From positions 1 through 64,000 of the forward strand of contig JAKURY010000003.1 of NCBI GenBank assembly GCA_022452145.1: a DNA stretch of 64,000 bases. Direction: 5' to 3'. Of this stretch, positions 57,933 through 64,000 are shown piece by piece. The translations under genes and the position numbers were made by a program. Position 1 is the first letter of the stretch, and the number at the start of each line of letters is the position of its first letter. The notes beneath the pieces were generated by a model, which searched no databases, was not told the origin of the DNA, and worked only from the letters and a program-made list of their open reading frames with translations. This DNA is from Acidimicrobiales bacterium (GTDB taxonomy: Bacteria; Actinomycetota; Acidimicrobiia; Acidimicrobiales; MedAcidi-G1).

Positions 57933-58967
57933 TCAGGCGACCCTCGGAAGCCGCGAAGCCGTCTCGTAGGCCAGGTCGGCCAGGTCCACGACCCTTTGGC
58001 CGAACGCCTCGACGAGGCGCGGGTCGTCCTGGTCACCCATGACGCCGGCCGCATATCGGGAGTACACGCCCTCCACTATGCAGGCGATCCGCCAATAGGC
58101 GAACGCCACGTAGAAGTCCAGGTTGGCGAGGTCACGGGTGCCGTGGCGGGCGTACATCTCACGTACCTCGTCGGTTGTGGGGAACCCGTCGACCGAGGTC
58201 GGCGGAAGGATGCCGCCGGTGGTCCGCGAGTCGCCGTAGGCCACCATGCCGGCCACGTCGGCCAGGACGTCGCCCAAGGTGCACAGCTCCCAGTCGAGTA
58301 CCGCGGCAACCTCGCCGTCGGGCGACATCATGCAGTTGTCCAGCCGGTAGTCGCCGTGCACGATGCCGACCCCCTGTTGGGCGGGCACGCGCTGCTCCAG
58401 CAGTTCGTGGACCTCCAGGACCCTGGGGATGTCACGGGTGGTGGAGTTCACGAACTGGGTCCGCCAGCGCTTCAGCTGCCGTTCGACGTAGCCGTCGTGG
58501 CGCCCTAGGTCGGACAGGCCCACGGCGTCCAGGTCAACGTCGTGGAGGTGGGCCAGCACCTCCACGAGCGATTCGCCCATGCTCCTGCGCACCTCGATCG
58601 GTACGCCCTCGGCGATGGCGACGTCGCGCACCACCAGGCCGGGGACGAAGTCCATGACGTAGAAGGGTGCGCCGTTCACCTCCTCGTCCTCGCAGAGCCC
58701 GACGACGGACGGGACAGGTACACCGCTGTCGGCCAGGGCGCTGATGATCCGGTGCTCCCTGGCCATGTCGTGGGCGGTGGCCAGCACGTGGCCCATCGGT
58801 GGTCTGCGCAGTACCCAGCAGCGTCCGCTTCCGTCGGCCACGGTGAACGTGAGGTTTGATCGTCCACCGGTGATCAGGTCGAATTCCAGCCCGCCGTCGA
58901 CGCCACCGACCCGTTCGTCGAACCAGCGGACCAGGCTGTCGTGGTCGATCCCAGCGATGTCGGTCAT
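57933..58967 (-). CDS. ACAD10/11-type phosphotransferase, second copy
   Basis: A 344-residue kinase-like protein: nucleotide loop GGRSNLTFTV, the Lys-equivalent block WVLRRPPMGHVLATAHDM typical of the ACAD10/11 N-terminal family, catalytic loop VHGDYRLDN and metal segment VLDWELCTLGD. Unlike the copy at 52927 it has no C-terminal extra domain and matches the standard family length. It probably phosphorylates a small hydroxylated metabolite; the substrate is unknown. ATG start nine bases after a TACCGT box; divergent from the thioredoxin gene. Confidence 0.87.
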   Translation of the reverse strand: MTDIAGIDHDSLVRWFDERVGGVDGGLEFDLITGGRSNLTFTVADGSGRCWVLRRPPMGHVLATAHDMAREHRIISALADSGVPVPSVVGLCEDEEVNGAPFYVMDFVPGLVVRDVAIAEGVPIEVRRSMGESLVEVLAHLHDVDLDAVGLSDLGRHDGYVERQLKRWRTQFVNSTTRDIPRVLEVHELLEQRVPAQQGVGIVHGDYRLDNCMMSPDGEVAAVLDWELCTLGDVLADVAGMVAYGDSRTTGGILPPTSVDGFPTTDEVREMYARHGTRDLANLDFYVAFAYWRIACIVEGVYSRYAAGVMGDQDDPRLVEAFGQRVVDLADLAYETASRLPRVA

Positions 58968-58976
58968 TGTCCGCCG

Positions 58977-58982
58977 ACGGTA
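58977..58982 (-). promoter_or_regulatory. -10 box of the second phosphotransferase gene
   Basis: TACCGT on the reverse strand, nine bases before the ATG at 58967. Confidence 0.45.
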
Positions 58983-59005
58983 GTGGAGCGGCCGGTCGGG
59001 CTCCC

Positions 59006-59011
59006 TACCCT
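59006..59011 (+). promoter_or_regulatory. -10 box of the thioredoxin-like gene, leaderless geometry
   Basis: TACCCT, seven bases before the ATG at 59019. It lies about 25 bases from the divergent box of the phosphotransferase gene. Confidence 0.5.
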
Positions 59012-59018
59012 GACCGCC

Positions 59019-59720
59019 ATGGACGTCACCGACGCCACCTTCCAGGCCGAGGTCATCGACCGGTCACGCCAGGTACCCGTGGTCGTGGACCTGTGGGCCG
59101 AGTGGTGCGAGCCGTGCAAGTCCCTCGGTCCGATCCTGGAGAAGGTCGTAGGCGAGACGGACGGTCGGGTCGTGCTCGCCAAGGTGGACATCGACAATAA
59201 CCCGGGGGCCGCCCAAGCCTTCCAGGTCCAGTCCATCCCGGCTGTCTTCGGAATGGTCGACGGCCAGGTGGCCGCCAGCTTCGTTGGCGCCCAGGGCGAG
59301 GACGCCGTACGTGCGTTCGTGGAGGGGCTGCTGCCCGCCGGCGAGGTGTCCGAGGTCGAGCGCCTGGTCGCCCTCGGTGACGAAGCCTCCCTCATAGCCG
59401 CCCTCCAGCTGGACAACGACGACGTCGCCGCCGTCACCGCGTTGGCGCTCCTGCTGGTGGAGCGGGCCGGCGACGGAGACCGGGAGGCGGCGCTGAACCT
59501 GCTGGAGCGGATCCCGGAGTCGCCCGAGACCCGACGCGTCGCGGCGATGGCACGCATCGAGCCTGTCGAGGACATCGAGGCCAGCCTCGCCGACCTGCTG
59601 GGCACGGTGAAGGAGGACGACGACTCCCGTAGGCGCTTCGTGGACCTGCTCGAGTTGCTGGGCCCCGACGATCCCCGGACGGCCGACTGGCGCCGCCGCC
59701 TTACCTCGGCGCTCTTCTGA
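59019..59720 (+). CDS. thioredoxin-domain protein with TPR tail (YbbN/CnoX-like)
   Basis: A 233-residue cytoplasmic protein. Residues 1-107 are a thioredoxin domain with active site WCEPCK, so both cysteines are present, and the cis-Pro segment QSIPAVFG. Residues 110-233 form helical tetratricopeptide-like repeats. The same architecture is found in E. coli YbbN (CnoX), a holdase that protects substrates from oxidation and hands them to chaperones. The ATG follows a TACCCT box by seven bases; open frame upstream is not conserved. Confidence 0.87.
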   Translation: MDVTDATFQAEVIDRSRQVPVVVDLWAEWCEPCKSLGPILEKVVGETDGRVVLAKVDIDNNPGAAQAFQVQSIPAVFGMVDGQVAASFVGAQGEDAVRAFVEGLLPAGEVSEVERLVALGDEASLIAALQLDNDDVAAVTALALLLVERAGDGDREAALNLLERIPESPETRRVAAMARIEPVEDIEASLADLLGTVKEDDDSRRRFVDLLELLGPDDPRTADWRRRLTSALF

Positions 59721-59809
59721 CATTCCGGGCGTAACGACGGACCCTGCGTCCGGCGACTCGCCCCCGCACAGCCTTCCCGGAACCTCAACGACCCAACGGG
59801 GGGTGTGCC

Positions 59810-60139
59810 GTGTCCGGACCCGTCGACCAGATCCGACGTCGGATCGACGACCTGCTCTTCGAGCGCCCAGCTACGCCGGCACACCTGACGGCTGCCGGCC
59901 TGCTGCTCCTGGCCGGCATCGGCCTGGCGGCCCTCCTCTGGTGGCCGTCGGGCCGATCCGACCCGTCCCGCCTGCCGTTCGTCACCGTGCCACTGGCATC
60001 TGTGGGTGCCAGGATCCCACCCGGCAGAGCCCGGTTTCGGGTTGGAGGATCCACCTGGGTGGTGCACCTGGAACGGGGCCGCCTGCTGGTCCGGCGGGCA
60101 CCGACAGTCGTGGTGCCGCGTGTACCGTCGACCGGGTGA
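59810..60139 (+). CDS. small membrane-anchored protein, possible ComEA remnant
   Basis: A 109-residue protein from a GTG (GGGGGG lies ten bases upstream). A short charged N-terminus (DQIRRRIDDLLFERP) is followed by one membrane helix (about residues 28-46, AAGLLLLAGIGLAALLWW) and an external segment of about 60 residues ending in a basic beta-rich stretch. No clear family. Actinobacterial ComEA proteins start in a similar way and usually lie upstream of comEC-holA-rpsT-lepA, so this may be a shortened ComEA without its DNA-binding hairpins. That is inference only. It overlaps the next gene (GTGA). Confidence 0.6.
   Translation: MSGPVDQIRRRIDDLLFERPATPAHLTAAGLLLLAGIGLAALLWWPSGRSDPSRLPFVTVPLASVGARIPPGRARFRVGGSTWVVHLERGRLLVRRAPTVVVPRVPSTG
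60123..60128 (+). promoter_or_regulatory. possible internal -10 box of the FolP2-like gene
   Basis: TACCGT seven bases before the GTG at 60136, inside the end of the preceding small gene. Confidence 0.35.
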
Positions 60140-60993
60140 TCGTCGAGTTGGGGTCCGGCCACCGCTACGACTGCGCGACCCGCACACTGGTCATGGGGAT
60201 ACTCAACAGGACCCCTGACTCGTTCTGGGATCGGGGTCGGTACTGGGACTTCGACGACTTCCTCCGCCTGGCCGAACGGCATGTCCATGACGGCGCCGAC
60301 TTCCTGGACGTGGGTGGCTCGAAGGCTGGTCCGGGTCCGGAGGTGACTGAGGCAGAGGAGCTGGGGAGGGTGGTGCCGGCCGTCGAGGCCCTCCGGTCGC
60401 GGTTCGACCTGCCGATATCGGTGGACACCTTCCGGGGGCGAGTGGCCGACGAGGCGTTCGCCGTCGGAGCGTCAGTGGGCAACGACATCAGCGGCTTTGC
60501 CGACCCGACCTTCCTGCCGGCGTGTGCCCGCCACGGGGCCGCAGCGGTGGCCACCCACGTCCGGATCGGACCCCGCATCCCGGATCCGAGCCCCACCTAC
60601 GGCGACGTGGTGGTCGAGGTCCGGGAGTTCCTGGCCGCCAGGGTGGAGATGGCACGGGAGGCGGGCATACCCGATGAGCGCATCATGGTGGATGCCGGCC
60701 TGGATCTGGGAAAGACGCCCGCCATGTCGGCACTGCTGCTGCGTCGGACCGACGACCTGGTCGCCCTCGGCCTGCCGGTCATCCTGTCGGCATCCAACAA
60801 GGGCTTCCTGGGCAACCTGACAGGCGAAGGAATCGACGAACGGGTCGAGCCGTCGTGGGCGGCCCATGCCCTGGGCATCGCCCTGGGATGTCGGATCATC
60901 CGAGCCCACGATGTACGTGGCGGCAGGCGGGTGGCAGACACCATGGCCGCCGTCCTGGCCGTCGACGCCGAGGCGATCGGCGTGCCGAGGTGA
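60136..60993 (+). CDS. dihydropteroate synthase homologue, FolP2-like
   Basis: A 285-residue TIM-barrel protein. The first pterin-binding block reads MGILNRTPDSFWDRG where true enzymes have NVTPDSFSDGG, and the later phosphate-binding block reads SNKGFLG where they have SRKS. Both changes, and VGGSKAGPG, match mycobacterial FolP2, which is reported to lack dihydropteroate synthase activity. A role other than folate synthesis is therefore likely, though activity is not excluded. GTG overlaps the preceding stop, and its own stop overlaps holA (GTGA), so the three are probably translated together. Confidence 0.82.
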   Translation: MIVELGSGHRYDCATRTLVMGILNRTPDSFWDRGRYWDFDDFLRLAERHVHDGADFLDVGGSKAGPGPEVTEAEELGRVVPAVEALRSRFDLPISVDTFRGRVADEAFAVGASVGNDISGFADPTFLPACARHGAAAVATHVRIGPRIPDPSPTYGDVVVEVREFLAARVEMAREAGIPDERIMVDAGLDLGKTPAMSALLLRRTDDLVALGLPVILSASNKGFLGNLTGEGIDERVEPSWAAHALGIALGCRIIRAHDVRGGRRVADTMAAVLAVDAEAIGVPR

Positions 60994-62003
60994 CGCTGCC
61001 GATCGTCGTGATCTCCGGAGACGACGAGGCCCTGGTGAACGAATCCGTGCGGGCAGCGGTCGAAGCGTCGCTGGGCGCGGAGGACCGCACGCTGGCTCTC
61101 GAAGAGTTGACCGAGGAGGACTACCGGGCCGACGACGGCTTCGAGATCGCCAGACTGGTCGACGCAGCCCAGACCCCGCCGTTCCTGACCGGACGACGGG
61201 TCGTGGTGGGCCGACATCTCGGCCGGTTCGGCAACCGCGACGCCGTCGCGCCTCTCGTCGCCTACCTGGCCTCCCCGCTCGGCACCACGTCGTTGGTGGT
61301 GGTCTGGGAGAAGGGTCGGACGCCCACCCAGCAGAAGCTGAATCGGCTTCCGAAGGACCTCGTGGAGGCTGTCACCGCTGCCGGGGGAGAGGTACGGAGG
61401 GTCGGGACGGGTCGCGGTCGCGACGCGGAGCGCTGGTTGGACGAACGCCTGGACGGCGCCGCTGTGGAGTTGGACCGCCCAGCCCGGGCGCTCATCGCCA
61501 GGCGGATGGGAGAGGACCGGGCGAGGGTCGTGCCGCTGCTGGACACCCTCGCTGCGGTGTTCGGACCCGGGTCGGCACTCGGTGCAGGTGACGTAGAGCC
61601 GTTCCTGGGCACGGGAGGCGACGTGGCACCATGGGACCTGACCGATGCCATCGACCGCGGCGACGTCCCGAGGGCTCTGGACTGCCTCAGCCGCATGATG
61701 GATGCCGGAGGACGCCATCCGCTGGCCGTCATGGCCTCCCTGCACGGCCACTTCGGCCGGTTGCTACGCCTCGACGGATCGGGGATCCACGACGAGGCCG
61801 GCGCTTCGGATGCCCTGGGCATCAAGGGCTTTCCAGCGAAGAAGGCGCTGCGGGCCAGCCGGAGCCTGGGACCCCACAAGACCGCCCGCTCGATCCGGCT
61901 GCTGGCTGCGGCCGACCTGGACCTCAGGGGTCGTTCGGCCTGGCCACCGGAACTGGTGGTGGAGGTGCTGGTGGCCCGACTGGCGAGCCTCACCCGGCGC
62001 TAG
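60990..62003 (+). CDS. holA: DNA polymerase III subunit delta
   Basis: A 337-residue clamp-loader subunit that opens the beta clamp. The N-terminal domain carries IVVISGDDEALVNESVRAAV, the middle has VVVWEKGRTPTQQKLN, and the C-terminal collar domain has HPLAVMASLHGHFGRLLRL and the typical end block FPAKKALRAS. The sequence is divergent, as usual for HolA, but order and length fit, and the adjacent rpsT and lepA are the conserved neighbours. The GTG start overlaps the FolP2-like stop. Confidence 0.9.
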   Translation: MTLPIVVISGDDEALVNESVRAAVEASLGAEDRTLALEELTEEDYRADDGFEIARLVDAAQTPPFLTGRRVVVGRHLGRFGNRDAVAPLVAYLASPLGTTSLVVVWEKGRTPTQQKLNRLPKDLVEAVTAAGGEVRRVGTGRGRDAERWLDERLDGAAVELDRPARALIARRMGEDRARVVPLLDTLAAVFGPGSALGAGDVEPFLGTGGDVAPWDLTDAIDRGDVPRALDCLSRMMDAGGRHPLAVMASLHGHFGRLLRLDGSGIHDEAGASDALGIKGFPAKKALRASRSLGPHKTARSIRLLAAADLDLRGRSAWPPELVVEVLVARLASLTRR

Positions 62004-62045
62004 CAGGCCGCCGGTTGGTGCCGGGGTCGAGGGCGAGGCGCAGCC

Positions 62046-62306
62046 TCAGCCTGAGAGGGCGTCGAGGCGCTTCTGGAGCCGAGACTTGCGACGGGCGGCG
62101 GTGTTTGGGTGCAGGACCCCGCTGTCACAAGCCCTGTCGATGCGCCTCATGGCGGCAGCGGCTGCCTCGGCGGCGTTCTCGCCGGTCTCGGCAGCCTCGA
62201 CGGCGTTCTTGATGCGGGTCTTCAGCTCGGTGCGCACGGCGCGGTTGCGGACGCGACGAACCTCGTTCTGGCGGTTCCGCTTGATCTGGCTCTTGATGTT
62301 CGCCAC
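62046..62306 (-). CDS. rpsT: 30S ribosomal protein S20
   Basis: An 86-residue ribosomal protein. The N-terminus [20 protein letters not shown] and the C-terminal [19 protein letters not shown] are diagnostic. It starts with GTG at 62306; open frame upstream is not conserved. It is divergent from lepA and convergent with holA. Its leader is about 78 bases if the TAGGAT box is used, unlike the leaderless genes around it, which leaves room for autoregulation as known for S20 in other bacteria. Confidence 0.96.
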   Translation of the reverse strand: MANIKSQIKRNRQNEVRRVRNRAVRTELKTRIKNAVEAAETGENAAEAAAAAMRRIDRACDSGVLHPNTAARRKSRLQKRLDALSG

Positions 62307-62390
62307 GGGGGAGCGTCCCTGTTCGTCGGTGGGTACTGGTGCGTCGTTGGCGACGGGGCACGGTCGGATGACCAACCGGCACGAGCAGAG

Positions 62391-62396
62391 ATCCTA
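62391..62396 (-). promoter_or_regulatory. -10 box of rpsT with a leader
   Basis: TAGGAT on the reverse strand; the start point would be near 62384, about 78 bases before the GTG of rpsT. No strong -35 is seen. Confidence 0.4.
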
Positions 62397-62488
62397 CCGC
62401 TGGTGCCACGGGAACGGTTCTCCACGGGGCGTGACGCCTGCCCGTTCCGGGCAGCGCGGGCTGTCGCCGAGGATCCGACGTCCGCCGG

Positions 62489-62494
62489 TACCGT
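62489..62494 (+). promoter_or_regulatory. -10 box of lepA
   Basis: TACCGT, ten bases before the ATG of lepA. Confidence 0.4.
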
Positions 62495-62504
62495 CTGCGG
62501 GGAC

Positions 62505-64000
62505 ATGGACCTCTCGCGGCTGCGCAACACGTCGATCATCGCCCACATCGACCATGGCAAGTCCACCCTCGCCGATCGGATGCTGGAGCTCTGCGGTGCC
62601 GTCGACCCCCGGGAGATGCGGGCCCAGTACCTCGACACCATGGACCTGGAGAGGGAGCGGGGCATCACCATCAAGCTCCAGAGCGTGCGCCTGGACTGGA
62701 AAGACACGGTCGTCAACCTCATCGACACCCCAGGCCACGTGGACTTCAGCTACGAGGTGAGCCGTTCGCTGGCCGCCTGCGAGGGAGTGATCCTGGTGGT
62801 GGATGCGGCCCAGGGGATCGAGGCCCAGACGTTGGCCAACTGCTACCTGGCGCTCGAGAACGACCTTGAGATTGTGGCGGCCCTGAACAAGATCGACCTG
62901 CCGGCCGCAGAGCCCGACCGGTATGCAGAGGAGATCGAGCAGGTCCTGGGCATCCCGGCCGAGGAGGTGCTCCACATCAGCGCCAAGACCGGGGAGGGCG
63001 TGGCGGCGCTGCTGGACGCGGTCGTCGGACGCACCCCGCCGCCGGCCGGAGATGCGGACTCCCCGCTGCAGGCCCTCGTCTTCGACAGCCACTTCGACCA
63101 GTACCGGGGCGTGGTGTCCTCGGTCCGGATCGTCAACGGTCGGCTCAGGTCGAACGCGTCGCTGCGGTTCATGCAGGCCGGGGCGGTCCACCAGGTGGAC
63201 GAGATCGGCGTTCGTCGGCCCGAGATGACGTCGGTAGACGAGCTGGGTCCCGGGGAGGTCGGCTACCTGCTGGCAGGGATCAAGGACGTGGGCGAGGCCC
63301 GCTCGGGCGAGACGGTCACCACCAGCCGGGATGGCGCAGAGGTCGCCCTGGAGGGCTACAGGGAGCCGAAGCCCATGGTGTTCTCCGGCCTCTATCCGAT
63401 CGACGGCGACGAGTTCAACGACCTGCGGGACGCCCTCCAGAAGCTCCGCCTCAATGACTCCAGCTTCACCTACGAGCCGGAGACCTCCGGCGCTCTCGGT
63501 TTCGGATTCCGGTGCGGCTTCCTGGGGCTTCTCCACATGGAGATCGTGAGGGAGCGCCTGGAGCGGGAGTTCAGCCTCAGCCTCATCACCACCGCACCGT
63601 CGGTGGAGTACAGGGTGACGAGGACCAGCGGCGAGACCATCGAGATCGACAATCCCTGCGACCTTCCGGCGGCCGGGGAGATCGCAGGCATCGAGGAGCC
63701 GTTCCTGCTGGCCACCCTCCTCACGCCGTCCGACTACACGGGCACCCTCATGGAGCTCTGCCAGGAGCGTCGCGGCGAGCTGGAGAGCATCACCTACCTC
63801 TCCCCGGAACGGGTCGAGTTGAAATACCACCTCCCGTTGGCCGAGGTGGTCATCGACTTCTTCGACCAGATGAAGAGCCGGACCCAGGGGTACGCCAGCC
63901 TCGACTACGAACCGGAGGGATACCGGAGCTCCGATCTGGTGCGGGTGGACGTACTCCTCCAGGGCGAGCCGGTGGATGCCTTCTCCATGGTGATCCACCG
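62505..64000 (+). CDS. lepA: elongation factor 4 (LepA), cut by the window end
   Basis: About 498 of roughly 600 codons of LepA, a translational GTPase acting on stalled or slowly elongating ribosomes. From the ATG the protein begins [20 protein letters not shown] with the P-loop, then RERGITIK (switch), [17 protein letters not shown] and SAKTGEG. The LepA-specific domain V region appears at [19 protein letters not shown]. The frame stays open to the last base of the window, so the C-terminal domain is missing here. ATG follows TACCGT by ten bases. Confidence 0.96.
   Translation, partial: MDLSRLRNTSIIAHIDHGKSTLADRMLELCGAVDPREMRAQYLDTMDLERERGITIKLQSVRLDWKDTVVNLIDTPGHVDFSYEVSRSLAACEGVILVVDAAQGIEAQTLANCYLALENDLEIVAALNKIDLPAAEPDRYAEEIEQVLGIPAEEVLHISAKTGEGVAALLDAVVGRTPPPAGDADSPLQALVFDSHFDQYRGVVSSVRIVNGRLRSNASLRFMQAGAVHQVDEIGVRRPEMTSVDELGPGEVGYLLAGIKDVGEARSGETVTTSRDGAEVALEGYREPKPMVFSGLYPIDGDEFNDLRDALQKLRLNDSSFTYEPETSGALGFGFRCGFLGLLHMEIVRERLEREFSLSLITTAPSVEYRVTRTSGETIEIDNPCDLPAAGEIAGIEEPFLLATLLTPSDYTGTLMELCQERRGELESITYLSPERVELKYHLPLAEVVIDFFDQMKSRTQGYASLDYEPEGYRSSDLVRVDVLLQGEPVDAFSMVIH

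Noticed and set aside
57933-58967. Reading the phosphotransferases as aminoglycoside resistance genes
   Set aside because: Their motifs match the ACAD10/11 N-terminal kinase family found widely in lipid catabolism, and one is beside an acyl-CoA dehydrogenase.
62394-63998. 534-codon reverse-strand frame at the right edge
   Set aside because: It lies opposite lepA, whose GTPase motifs on the forward strand are complete; the reverse frame has no recognisable motif.

Overview
The window is a contiguous piece of bacterial chromosome with high G+C content. The gene content (class II DAHP synthase, a RamB-like regulator beside the glyoxylate shunt, a FolP2-type dihydropteroate synthase homologue, paired TIGR03960/TIGR03936 radical SAM genes, a PAC2 protein, FAD-type oxidative catabolism) and frequent GTG starts point to an actinobacterium. 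A complete MreBCD-PBP2-RodA set suggests MreB-directed rod growth. I infer a free-living, possibly aquatic member of class Acidimicrobiia, but there is no rRNA here and the placement is not proven. I see no prophage, insertion sequence, CRISPR array or defence island; almost everything is housekeeping or catabolic.

Layout. 1-4.3 kb: a methyltransferase, then a reverse-strand operon of Baeyer-Villiger monooxygenase, luciferase-like monooxygenase and alpha/beta hydrolase. 4.4-10.8 kb: arfB, a cell-wall amidase, isocitrate lyase and malate synthase, and a divergent RamB-like regulator. 10.8-17.7 kb: a CpdA-like phosphodiesterase, tRNA-Gly, and a tightly coupled catabolic operon (aldehyde dehydrogenase, a 34-codon remnant-like frame, AA_synth-family protein, hydrolase, second aldehyde dehydrogenase), then a PLP decarboxylase. 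17.8-29 kb: tig-clpP-clpX, folC, ndk and mreB-mreC-mreD-mrdA-rodA. 29-37.8 kb: the radical SAM pair, rne, rplU, rpmA, dgt (reverse), obgE, proB. 37.9-45.7 kb: murJ (reverse), proA, a MoxR/VWA pair, class II DAHP synthase and a group 2 sigma factor. 46-48.3 kb: nadD, a LytR-like protein, rsfS. 48.3-51.5 kb: a reverse-strand ABC importer led by a compact cobalamin riboswitch, which makes it a probable B12 importer. 51.6-59.7 kb: acyl-CoA dehydrogenase with an ACAD10/11-type phosphotransferase, tRNA-Ala, leuS, PAC2, a second phosphotransferase, and a thioredoxin/TPR protein. 59.8-64 kb: a small membrane protein, FolP2-like protein, holA, rpsT and lepA, cut by the window end.

The most striking pattern lies between the genes. 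About two thirds of operon-leading genes carry a TANNNT hexamer (most often TAGCCT or TACCGT) ending only 6-10 bases before the start codon. This is the geometry of leaderless or nearly leaderless transcripts, and I used it to fix several starts. The other solid non-coding find is the cobalamin riboswitch near 51.2 kb, with a hairpin that would hide the ribosome binding site of the following gene. I did not find a wholly new multi-gene system; the least explained loci are the catabolic operon at 11.9-16.3 kb and the acyl-CoA dehydrogenase/phosphotransferase pair at 51.6-54.3 kb.
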